Shown here: positions 52,562-60,053 of the stretch, piece after piece
How the letters are laid out: each line of letters begins with the position of its first letter
Numbering within the stretch: the first letter of the stretch is position 1
Source of the DNA: Paenibacillus xylanivorans
GTDB taxonomy: Bacteria; Bacillota; Bacilli; Paenibacillales; Paenibacillaceae
Length of the DNA: 60,053 nucleotides
Direction of reading: 5' to 3'
Assembly: GCF_001280595.1 (NCBI RefSeq)
Contig: NZ_LITU01000075.1
Location: 207,517-267,569, forward strand
The notes under the pieces: generated by a model
What the model was told of the DNA's origin: nothing
Database searches by the model: none
The model's input: the letters and a program-made list of their open reading frames with translations, nothing else
Made by a program: the position numbers and the translations under genes

Positions 52562-53383
52562 CTACACCTGGCCTTTCTCCGACCGGCTCCCGATCATCGC
52601 TATCCGGCCTCCGTACGTCTCTTGCAAAGTATCCGGTACAAATACTTCATTCGTCGGTCCACCAGCAACCAGCCGTCCATTAAGCAGCAACACATGGTCA
52701 AAATATTCCTCTACTGTTGCCAGATCATGGTGAACAACCAGTACGGTCTTCCCTTGCTTCTTCAACTGTTCCAACAGTGAAATGATAGCTTTCTCCGTTG
52801 TGGCATCTACACCTGCAAACGGCTCATCCATGAAATACAATTCGGCATCCTGTACCAGTGCCCGTGCCAGAAAGACACGCTGCTGCTGTCCGCCGGATAG
52901 TTGACTGATCTGGCGGTACATATAATCACCCATTCCCACTTGCTCTAGGCAGTGAGCTGCCAGATCCCGTTCTTTTTTGCCTGGACGGCGGAACCAGCCC
53001 AGATGTCCATAACGCCCCATCATGACAACATCGAGCGCGTGAGTCGGGAAATCCCAGTCGACGGATTCCCGCTGAGGCACGTAGCCGATCCGGCGACGCT
53101 GTTCTCGGTAGGACTGACCAAAAATCTTCACCTCGCCGTGCATTTTAGGTACTAGTCCCAGAACGGCTTTGATCAGAGTCGATTTCCCGGCCCCATTGGG
53201 ACCCAGAATGCCAATCAGCTGACCTTCCGGAATGTCAAAAGATACCCCACTGAGCACCGGCTTTTTATGGTAAGCTACCGCCAGATCCCGAACACTAAGA
53301 GGAGCTGATGTAGGTTGCGTTCCCTGCAAATGGTTAGCATTTGGTTGTGGTTGAGATTTTTCCGATAAAATTACTTCACTCAT
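52562..53383 (-). CDS. Metal ABC transporter ATPase
   Basis: This 273-residue ATPase has Walker A GPNGAGKST, signature LSGGQQQRVFLARAL and Walker B LYFMDEPFAGVD. A 30-residue polar N-terminal extension precedes the usual start of the domain. The GAGAGGAGTG stretch upstream supports the ATG at 53383. Powers the Mn/Zn importer encoded around it. Confidence 0.93.
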   Translation of the reverse strand: MSEVILSEKSQPQPNANHLQGTQPTSAPLSVRDLAVAYHKKPVLSGVSFDIPEGQLIGILGPNGAGKSTLIKAVLGLVPKMHGEVKIFGQSYREQRRRIGYVPQRESVDWDFPTHALDVVMMGRYGHLGWFRRPGKKERDLAAHCLEQVGMGDYMYRQISQLSGGQQQRVFLARALVQDAELYFMDEPFAGVDATTEKAIISLLEQLKKQGKTVLVVHHDLATVEEYFDHVLLLNGRLVAGGPTNEVFVPDTLQETYGGRIAMIGSRSEKGQV

Positions 53384-53414
53384 ATTCTTTCCACTCCTCT
53401 CTTCATATGGTTTA

Positions 53415-54362
53415 TCACTTTAATGCTTCTACAATTGTCTGAGTGTTGTGGCGGATCATGCCAATATACGTTCCTTCTTCTGTTCCCTCAGCACCCATTG
53501 CATCCGAGAACAGTTCACCACCAATGCTTACCGTATGTCCTTTTTCGGCTGCCCCGGCAATAATTGCTTCCATTGCCTTTGCCGGTACGCTGGATTCTAC
53601 AAATACAGCCTTGATATTGTTATCCACGAGGTAATCCCGCAACTCACTAACATCCCTCGCACCATACTCGGCTGCTGTACTGATTCCTTGAAGCCCCATC
53701 ACTTTCATGCCATAGGCTTGGCCGAAGTATCCAAAGGCATCATGCGCCGTGACCAATACCCGGCTGGCTTCCGGAATCTCCTGAATTTTTTCCCGCACTT
53801 CGGTATCCAATGCCTCCAGTTTCGTTAGATACTGCTCTGCCTGGGTCTTGTACTCTTCTGCATGTTCCGGGTCTGCTTCCACGAGTGTATCGCGCATAGC
53901 CTCTGCCGCATGCATCCAGTGGCTGACATCGAACCAGACGTGTGGATCGTATTCGGTGCCGCCTGTATCTTTTCCTGATCGCAATTCATCCACTGGAATT
54001 TTCTCCGTGACGGCCGTTACTGTTTTGCTCTTGGACATTTTCTCCAAAATATCTGTCATTTTGCCTTCGAGGTGCAGTCCGTTGTAAAAAACGACTTTCG
54101 CTTGCTCCAGCTTGCGAATATCACCTTGCGAAGCCTTGTACAAATGGGGGTCTACACCCGGACCCATCAGCCCGGTTACATCAACATATGCCCCTCCGAC
54201 TTCACGCGCAACATCCGCAATCATGCCTGTTGTGGCTGTGACCTTCACTTTCCCTTCACTGTCTCCTGTTTCTGCTGCACTTGAGCACGCTGTTAGTACG
54301 AACACCAATACAACAGCAGCAAGCGTCATCAAACCTCTCTGAATACTCCTCATCTTCACCAT
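53415..54362 (-). CDS. Metal-binding lipoprotein (TroA/MntA/ZnuA type)
   Basis: This cluster A-I metal-binding lipoprotein has a signal peptide with lipobox VFVLTACSS. The metal ligands appear as H in DPHLYKAS, H in DPHVWFD, H in TAHDAFGYF and D in LFSDAMG. This three-His/one-Asp set is seen in TroA and many ZnuA proteins, whereas PsaA-type Mn receptors usually have Glu at the third site. It lacks the long His-rich loop of classical ZnuA, so Mn or Zn cannot be decided. The start is uncertain (54362 or 54353; no ideal ribosome site). First gene of the importer operon. Confidence 0.9.
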   Translation of the reverse strand: MVKMRSIQRGLMTLAAVVLVFVLTACSSAAETGDSEGKVKVTATTGMIADVAREVGGAYVDVTGLMGPGVDPHLYKASQGDIRKLEQAKVVFYNGLHLEGKMTDILEKMSKSKTVTAVTEKIPVDELRSGKDTGGTEYDPHVWFDVSHWMHAAEAMRDTLVEADPEHAEEYKTQAEQYLTKLEALDTEVREKIQEIPEASRVLVTAHDAFGYFGQAYGMKVMGLQGISTAAEYGARDVSELRDYLVDNNIKAVFVESSVPAKAMEAIIAGAAEKGHTVSIGGELFSDAMGAEGTEEGTYIGMIRHNTQTIVEALK

Positions 54363-54492
54363 TAACAATCTAAATCGCCCCTTTCCCTCTACTAACATAA
54401 TTGTTCTAATCTAATTTTGTTGTACAAGGTATTAAAATTTATACAAGACTAATAATGTTTCCCTTGTGCAAATTTTAGCCGATGCAAAATAA

Positions 54493-54520
54493 AAAGGCAA
54501 GGGAAATTTCCCCTGCCTGT
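54493..54520 (-). terminator. Terminator of the first PBP gene
   Basis: On the minus strand AGGCAGGGGAAA and TTTCCCTTGCCT form a stem followed by TTTTATTTT. The rest of 54,363-54,601 is the upstream region of the metal importer. Confidence 0.85.
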
Positions 54521-54601
54521 CCAAATGAGTATATGGGTCTTTTTATTGACCTATCTTCTTTTCCGTTCAAATCTGCTCTATTTCTCTTGCGCTGTATCAC
54601 G

Positions 54602-56575
54602 TTACTCTTTGTCTTTTTCCTGATCTTTCTTCCCTTTTGGAGTCCCATCGAGGCCATAAACATCATCGTAGGCATCGAAGATTTTACGTGCAATTGGAGA
54701 CGCGCTAACCGATCCAAAGCCACCTTCGGGTACAACAACGGCTATAGCCAGCTTCGGATTATCCCGTGGTGCAAATGCGATAAATACACCGTTTTCCTTC
54801 TTTTTCGGTCCTGTTCCCTGCTCCGAGGTTCCTGTTTTTCTTGCATAATCGTAGGCGAACCCTTCAAAGGAACTTACTCTAGTGACCATACCCTTATGCA
54901 CTTCATTCCAGTATGCGTCCGCAAAATCAACCTCGTTTAACACTTTTGGTTTGATTTTCTTGACCACATTGCCATCAGCGTCACGGATTTCTTTCACCAA
55001 ATGAGGTTCCATCCGTTTGCCCTTATTCGCAAGCATTGTGGTATATTGCGCGAGTTGAAGCGTTGTATATTTACCTTGCTGACCAAATGAGGCAAAAGCG
55101 AGACGTGTAAGAGCCGATTCATCTTTGTTTGTATACTCTAGTCTACCCAGGAATTCACCGGGTAAGTCAACACCAGTTGATACACCCAAGCCAAATTCCT
55201 TCATGTGCCTGTCCCAAATATCAATCCCTTTATCCGATCCATACTTATTTAGCAGTCTCTTACCAACCATATCAATCATAAAGGAATTGGAAGATTTCTC
55301 AATAGCCCGTCTCGCTGTAATATTTCCATTATATGCAGAATGTGAGTTCTTCACTTGTCTCCCGTCTTTCCCCAAAATGGCATATCCCTGGTCGTGATAG
55401 GTCTGCCCAGTCGTAAATAGTCCTTCTTTTAATCCAATCAATACACTGAGTGGCTTGATTACGGAACCTAGCAAAACAACGGATTCAGTATGTTTTTTCG
55501 TATCGTCTGGCGGGAAGGAAGCCATTGTACCATTTCGAAAAACATACTTGATCTTGTCATAATCCCAGTCATTCGGATCATAGTCAGGCATACTCGCCAT
55601 GGCCACAACATTGCCTGTATCCACTTCCATGGCTACCGCGTATCCGGTAACAGCTTTCGGCAACTTCCTCAATTCATCTGTAATAGCTTGTTGTGCAACC
55701 ATCTGAATTTCCTTGTTGATGGTTGAAATTAGACTATACCCCTTTTCAGGTGGGGTCAGATTCATCGTTCCGTCTGGCAAATTGCGTGCATCAATATCAA
55801 TGGACTGGTAGCCACTACGTCCACGAAGGTCCTCCTGATATTGCAGTTCCAAGCCGTCAAAGCCTACCTTCTCTTCTTCGTGATAAACAAGACCCGGATC
55901 ACGCAGAGTACTTGCAGATTCCCGAATGGCTTTATATTTTTTAAGTGTATCCGGTGCTCGCTTGAATTCTCTTGTATAGCCGACCACCTGAACGGCTACC
56001 CCATCCGGATCGTATTTTCGGACATTTTCCTCAAGTACCATAACGCCCGGATACTCTGCTTTTTTCTCCATGAAATAGGCAATTTCTTTGGTTGTCAAAT
56101 CGGATTTAACTAACCTCGGTACATATCCAAATGTCTTCTGGTAATCCAGATCCAGTCGCTTCACAATCTCTTCTGCATCTGGTTGTTCTTTGTCCCCCGG
56201 GTTAAACTTCTTAAACACAGCCGCCAGTTCATCAGCAAGTTCCTGCGCTTCCTGCTTGCGGTCATCATTTCTATAATCCTCATACAACAAAACATAGAGG
56301 GACTGTACAGGCTCCGAATAAGCGAGCGCGACCTTCCCAGTCGCATCGTAGATTGGCCCACGAACAGGGGCGAGCGGAATATCTTTGGTATTACGGCTGG
56401 TCTCCATATAGGTCAGTTCAGGTCCCTCGACAAATTGCACAAAAGCCAACCTGAAAATAAGGATACTGAATATCACAAACGCAGCGAAAAAAAACATGTT
56501 CATTCTTACACTAGACGGCTTGTTAACTGGTGGATCTTCATTGGACATTTTCTTTTTCCTCAATCGGTTAAACAT
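54602..56575 (-). CDS. Class B penicillin-binding protein (PBP2-like), copy 1
   Basis: This 657-residue monofunctional transpeptidase cross-links peptidoglycan. A short basic cytoplasmic start and one membrane anchor (about 25-45) are followed by the pedestal/dimerisation domain (PLAPVRGPIYDATGK). The catalytic domain has SxxK in LLGSVIKPLSV, SxN in SSNSFMID and KTGT in RKTGTSEQGTG. A GGAGAGG site sets the ATG at 56575. It is closely similar to the next gene upstream, with its own terminator, and fits the PbpA/PbpH (MrdA) elongation group. Confidence 0.92.
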   Translation of the reverse strand: MFNRLRKKKMSNEDPPVNKPSSVRMNMFFFAAFVIFSILIFRLAFVQFVEGPELTYMETSRNTKDIPLAPVRGPIYDATGKVALAYSEPVQSLYVLLYEDYRNDDRKQEAQELADELAAVFKKFNPGDKEQPDAEEIVKRLDLDYQKTFGYVPRLVKSDLTTKEIAYFMEKKAEYPGVMVLEENVRKYDPDGVAVQVVGYTREFKRAPDTLKKYKAIRESASTLRDPGLVYHEEEKVGFDGLELQYQEDLRGRSGYQSIDIDARNLPDGTMNLTPPEKGYSLISTINKEIQMVAQQAITDELRKLPKAVTGYAVAMEVDTGNVVAMASMPDYDPNDWDYDKIKYVFRNGTMASFPPDDTKKHTESVVLLGSVIKPLSVLIGLKEGLFTTGQTYHDQGYAILGKDGRQVKNSHSAYNGNITARRAIEKSSNSFMIDMVGKRLLNKYGSDKGIDIWDRHMKEFGLGVSTGVDLPGEFLGRLEYTNKDESALTRLAFASFGQQGKYTTLQLAQYTTMLANKGKRMEPHLVKEIRDADGNVVKKIKPKVLNEVDFADAYWNEVHKGMVTRVSSFEGFAYDYARKTGTSEQGTGPKKKENGVFIAFAPRDNPKLAIAVVVPEGGFGSVSASPIARKIFDAYDDVYGLDGTPKGKKDQEKDKE

Positions 56576-56947
56576 GGGATAAGCCTCTCCGTTCTTATGT
56601 AAAAGTAGATTAATCAATCAGCACGTTTTGCATCATTCGGTTCAAGTAACATACCTTTCCTTATACAAGTCTATCAAAGGTCAACTGCCATGTCCTCCAG
56701 ATTTTGGTTACATTTTCGTAAACAGAAGAGACATATGCCGATTCTTTCGAGACGATGTCAATACAGACATATCGTTAATCTTTTTAATCCTGAAATAAAT
56801 TTTCATTCTATTATATAAACGTGACATGCACGAAGTTTGTTACACGCTAATTTGCAGCAGCTTGCTGGAGAGAGACATTCAAGTTCTGGCAAAACGTAAA
56901 AGAGAGGCCCCTCGAAAGGGTCCTCTCTTTGGATTCAAAGACTCACA
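56576..56947. other. Intergenic region between the two PBP genes
   Basis: No gene is seen. On the minus strand a terminator for the upstream PBP gene lies at about 56,898-56,937 (AAGAGAGGACCC with GGGGCCTCTCTT, then TTAC). Beyond it the A/T-rich stretch must hold the promoter of the downstream PBP gene. Confidence 0.7.
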
Positions 56948-58975
56948 TTACTGTGTATTTGATTCTTTATTTTTATCTTTTTTTGGTACACCGTCCAGAC
57001 CGAACTCCTCGTCATACGCATCAAAGATCGCGCGTGCTACTGGAGCAGCACTGCTCGAACCAAAGCCCCCTTCAGGGATGACGACAGCAACAGCCAGCTT
57101 CGGATTGTTGCGTGGTGCATAAGCGATAAACACCCCATTATCCACCAGTTTTCCCCCGACTACCTGTGTGGATGTTCCTGTTTTTCTGGCAAAATCATAC
57201 GGGAAACCGCTAAATGAAGATACCTCGGTTGCCATGCCTCGCTGTACTTCATTCCAGTAAGCATCGTTAAAATCGACTGTGCTGAGCACCTTCGGTTTCA
57301 TTTTCTCAACCACATTGCCTTGCGAATCACGGAATTCACTGACTAATTGTGGCTCCATTCGTTTTCCTTTGTTCGCAAGCATCGTGGTGTATTGAGCAAG
57401 CTGCATCGTTGTATATTTCCCCTGCTGTCCAAAAGAGGCATATACCAGCTTGGTCAAGGAACTCTCGACGCTATCCTTACCATATTCTTTGCGCCCAAGC
57501 CATTCATTAGGCAGGTCAACACCTGTGGAGACACCTAACCCAAATTTCTCCATGTATTCATCCCAGACATCGACACCCTTTGCCCCATATCGGGAGTACA
57601 GCTTCTTACCGATTTCATCAATCATGAACACGTTCGAGGAATGTCGAATCGCATCACGAGGAGTTAACGAACCATACACGTGACCGGAGGAGTTCTGTAC
57701 TCTGCGGTTATCCCCACCAAAAGTCGTTGAACCTCTGTCTGAATAAACTGTATTTGTAGTGAAGAAACCTTCCTTCAAACCAATCAATACACTGAGCGGT
57801 TTGATTGTGGAACCAAGCAATACAACGGATTCCGCTCGTTTACCTGAATCGTCTGGCGGGAACCCACGAATGGTGCCATTTTGATAAATATATTTTATTT
57901 TATCGTAATCTTCAGTACTTATACCGCCAGTTTTCCACATATTAGTGTCGTAATCCGGCATACTGGCAGCAGCAACAATCTTTCCTGTATCCACTTCCAT
58001 CGCTACTGCAAAACCTGTTTTTGCATTGGGATGTAGCTTACCTGATACCTGATGTGTATGCAGCCAACTTAGTTGATCCAGAATCGCCTGTTCCGTCTTC
58101 ACCTGAACATTTTTGTTAATCGTTGTAATCAGGTCATACCCTTTTTCGGGTGGGGTAGAGCCCGCTACACCTTCAGGCAAGTTCCGTAAGTCAACGTCCA
58201 CGGAGTTATAACCGCTTTTCCCTCGCAGAACATCCTGGTATTGAAGTTCCAGTCCATCGAAGCCAACAAATTCATTCTCGGTATAGATAAGGCCCGGGTT
58301 CGTTTGCTTTTTATTGGCCTCATCAATCTCTTCGTACTTTTTCAACGCTTTGGAGCTTTTAAATTTTTTCAAATAGCCAATAGTCTGCACAGCGACCGTA
58401 TCCGGATCGTAATATCGCACACTTTCCTCTACAATCTGAATTCCCTTAAATTCATCCTTATGCTGGAGGAAGTAGGCTACCTCTTCATCGGACAGATCGC
58501 TCTTGATCAGACGTGGCATGAAGCCGTTCGACTTGCGGGAATTCAAGTCCATCTCTTCAATGATTTTCTCCACCGTAAGGTCCTCAGAATCCTTTTTCTT
58601 ATACTGCTCAAAAACATCATGCAGCCGGGTGGCGATGTCCTCCACTTCCGCTATATTCGGATTAGGCTTGCCATCCACATCCCCATAATTTTTGTATAAG
58701 GTCAGGTACAAGGATTGAATCGGCTTGGAGTAAGCCAGCTTTACCTCACCCGTGGAATCATAGATAGTTCCTCTCACGGGAGCGAGCGGTACATCTTTGG
58801 TAATGTTACTCGCTTCCTCCTGACTGAGCTCAGGCCCTTCCACGAATTGCAAAAATGCCAGCCGTACAATAATAACGCTAAAAATAACAAAGGAAGCGAA
58901 GAAAAATACGTTCATCCGGTAACTGAAGCGCCGCTTGTCCGTAAGTTCGTCCTTCTCTTTTGAATGATTGTTCAT
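56948..58975 (-). CDS. Class B penicillin-binding protein (PBP2-like), copy 2
   Basis: This 675-residue paralog of the neighbouring PBP shares long identical blocks (LAPVRGTIYDSTG; GSTIKPLSVLIGLKEGFFTT; YASFGQQGKYTTMQLAQYTT). Catalytic motifs are SxxK in GSTIKPLS, SxN in SSNVFMID and KTGT in RKTGTSTQ. It has a short insertion in the region around HTHQVSGKLHPNAKTGF that copy 1 lacks. A single N-terminal membrane anchor is present. It follows the transglutaminase-like gene by about 105 nt on the same strand. Confidence 0.92.
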   Translation of the reverse strand: MNNHSKEKDELTDKRRFSYRMNVFFFASFVIFSVIIVRLAFLQFVEGPELSQEEASNITKDVPLAPVRGTIYDSTGEVKLAYSKPIQSLYLTLYKNYGDVDGKPNPNIAEVEDIATRLHDVFEQYKKKDSEDLTVEKIIEEMDLNSRKSNGFMPRLIKSDLSDEEVAYFLQHKDEFKGIQIVEESVRYYDPDTVAVQTIGYLKKFKSSKALKKYEEIDEANKKQTNPGLIYTENEFVGFDGLELQYQDVLRGKSGYNSVDVDLRNLPEGVAGSTPPEKGYDLITTINKNVQVKTEQAILDQLSWLHTHQVSGKLHPNAKTGFAVAMEVDTGKIVAAASMPDYDTNMWKTGGISTEDYDKIKYIYQNGTIRGFPPDDSGKRAESVVLLGSTIKPLSVLIGLKEGFFTTNTVYSDRGSTTFGGDNRRVQNSSGHVYGSLTPRDAIRHSSNVFMIDEIGKKLYSRYGAKGVDVWDEYMEKFGLGVSTGVDLPNEWLGRKEYGKDSVESSLTKLVYASFGQQGKYTTMQLAQYTTMLANKGKRMEPQLVSEFRDSQGNVVEKMKPKVLSTVDFNDAYWNEVQRGMATEVSSFSGFPYDFARKTGTSTQVVGGKLVDNGVFIAYAPRNNPKLAVAVVIPEGGFGSSSAAPVARAIFDAYDEEFGLDGVPKKDKNKESNTQ

Positions 58976-59080
58976 TCATCCTACCTCTTTCATGACTTGA
59001 TGCATACCGTCCAGACTATACAGCCCCGGCATGATAACCTGGCAACGTCGTCATCTCCCGGACCCATGTCCGGCGTAATG

Positions 59081-60053
59081 TTAAGCTGTTTGATCTTTTA
59101 GATGGGTATCGGCAAAGTTAGGAGGATTGAACCAATCGCCACTGATTGCCCACGTGGGGTCAAGCGGAATCCAGCTTTCCGAATCACTCAAATATATTTC
59201 ATTCCAGGCATGTGGACCATATCCACCCTGCCCGTTATAACCAAGGCCTGTAACCACTTTGACTTCCAGCCCCTGTGAACGAGCCATGACTGCGTATAGA
59301 CGAGCGTAATCAATACATACGCCTTCACGTGTATCAAATGTATTTTGCGGCGTCTGCTCATGCCATATACCCTTTTGCTCATAGTCATCCACTTTACCAT
59401 AGTCATATTGAACGCGAGAACCTACCCAGTCATATAATGCTCTGGCTTTGGCTTCATCTGTCGTTTGACCTTTTACAATTTCTTTTGCCGCAGATTCAAT
59501 ATCCGCCGGAATGTTATGGTCAAGGACTTCATATTTGCGTTGCAGGATCGCGCCAAGTTCCTTTTGAACCGCTTGAGTAAACACGGGCAACTTGTCCTTA
59601 ATAAATGTACCGGATAATGGCTCTATGACGGACTTGGCCCCTTGCATATAAATGGGCGAAGCCTCTACATAGCGACTAAACATGCTGCCCGGATAGAGAC
59701 TGACAATCATGAACAACACAGCAATCACAATCATCCCGCGGACGGATCCAATGACTGTACCAATCACAGCACCCGTGAAGCGGCTGAAAAATCCTTTTGG
59801 TCTGCTCTCTTGCTCTGCTGAACTGTATTTTCTTCTGAAAATAAGGGAAGAGAGCAAGCCGAGAACCAATCGAATAAAGCCATAACTAAGCACAAACAAC
59901 ACGGCAAACCGCATCAGCGGAAAATCAGCAATTGCCGTAATCAATGTATAATACATCTGCTCCCATCGGTTCAATTCACGGTTTGGCATGTCTGCAGCAT
60001 GCACAGACAACCATTGCTGAACATATGGCGCAAGCCATAATGTTAAACCGATG
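59081..60053 (-). CDS. Transglutaminase-like membrane protein, 5' end beyond the window
   Basis: The reading frame stays open to the right edge (IGLTLWLAPYVQQWLS before the TTG at 60010), so the start lies outside. Visible parts are two membrane helices and a transglutaminase core domain near the C terminus. The core has the triad Cys in TREGVCIDYARLYAVM, His in YGPHAWNEIYL and Asp in IPLDPTWAISGD. Bacterial members are thought to act as peptidases or crosslinkers at the cell surface. Its position just upstream of a PBP gene suggests a cell-envelope role; substrate unknown. Confidence 0.88.
   Translation of the reverse strand, partial: IGLTLWLAPYVQQWLSVHAADMPNRELNRWEQMYYTLITAIADFPLMRFAVLFVLSYGFIRLVLGLLSSLIFRRKYSSAEQESRPKGFFSRFTGAVIGTVIGSVRGMIVIAVLFMIVSLYPGSMFSRYVEASPIYMQGAKSVIEPLSGTFIKDKLPVFTQAVQKELGAILQRKYEVLDHNIPADIESAAKEIVKGQTTDEAKARALYDWVGSRVQYDYGKVDDYEQKGIWHEQTPQNTFDTREGVCIDYARLYAVMARSQGLEVKVVTGLGYNGQGGYGPHAWNEIYLSDSESWIPLDPTWAISGDWFNPPNFADTHLKDQTA

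Noticed and set aside
1..60053. Prophage, insertion sequence, CRISPR array or defence island
   Set aside because: No transposase, integrase, phage structural gene, cas gene or regularly spaced repeat was seen. The window reads as core chromosome with one sugar-utilisation locus.

Overview
The window looks like a Paenibacillus chromosome. The gene set is that of a spore-forming, low-to-middle GC Firmicute: Sda, a YheC/YheD-type ATP-grasp protein, a SpoVB/MurJ-like flippase, Bacillus-type DnaB, coproheme decarboxylase HemQ, a SAM-I riboswitch on metNIQ, YesMN-type sugar two-component systems, and the futalosine menaquinone enzyme MqnE. AGGAGG ribosome sites are strong and TTG/GTG starts are common. 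The genus is inferred from gene content, not from a marker gene. No rRNA, tRNA, insertion sequence, prophage or CRISPR array was seen.

Region 1 (1-15,674) is the most interesting part: a carbohydrate locus that appears dedicated to protein N-glycans. A secreted GH85 endo-beta-N-acetylglucosaminidase (+) sits beside a YesM/YesN two-component pair. The pair is followed by a three-gene ABC importer (lipoprotein plus two permeases, no ATPase), a cytoplasmic GH3 beta-glycosidase and a 1035-residue cytoplasmic GH38 alpha-mannosidase (all -). The promoters of the importer and of GH85 share a composite site: a TARTTTRTACCT box, 22-23 nt, then an identical 17-mer. This predicts one regulon: cleave glycans outside, import them, trim mannose inside.

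Region 2 (15,800-24,960) holds a WYL regulator/DinB/membrane-protein operon, a solitary dnaB, and a YuiB/HemQ/type II NADH dehydrogenase/ferredoxin-NADP reductase group with a Rex-like operator upstream of ndh. It ends with a zinc-ribbon gene whose start is folded into a hairpin, and with sda, whose promoter abuts a dense cluster of DnaA boxes.

Region 3 (25,000-34,200) carries a YheC/D-like gene, convergent and overlapping ppx and ppk1, a likely small structured RNA, a secreted GH53 galactanase, a Gly/Ala-rich orphan protein, an NAD(P)-binding oxidoreductase and the decayed end of a carbohydrate-binding protein.

Region 4 (34,200-45,960) groups Fe-S and respiratory genes (HesB/IscA-like, mqnE, YutJ-like NADH dehydrogenase, YuzB, NifU-like), an SDR, a DUF2167 protein, the riboswitch-controlled metNIQ methionine importer, a HEPN-type protein, ctaA and a thioredoxin-like protein.

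Region 5 (46,000-60,053) has a DUF2515 protein, an HAD phosphatase/DUF456/flippase operon, a four-gene Mn/Zn-type ABC importer, two adjacent paralogous class B penicillin-binding proteins and a transglutaminase-like membrane protein cut by the window edge.
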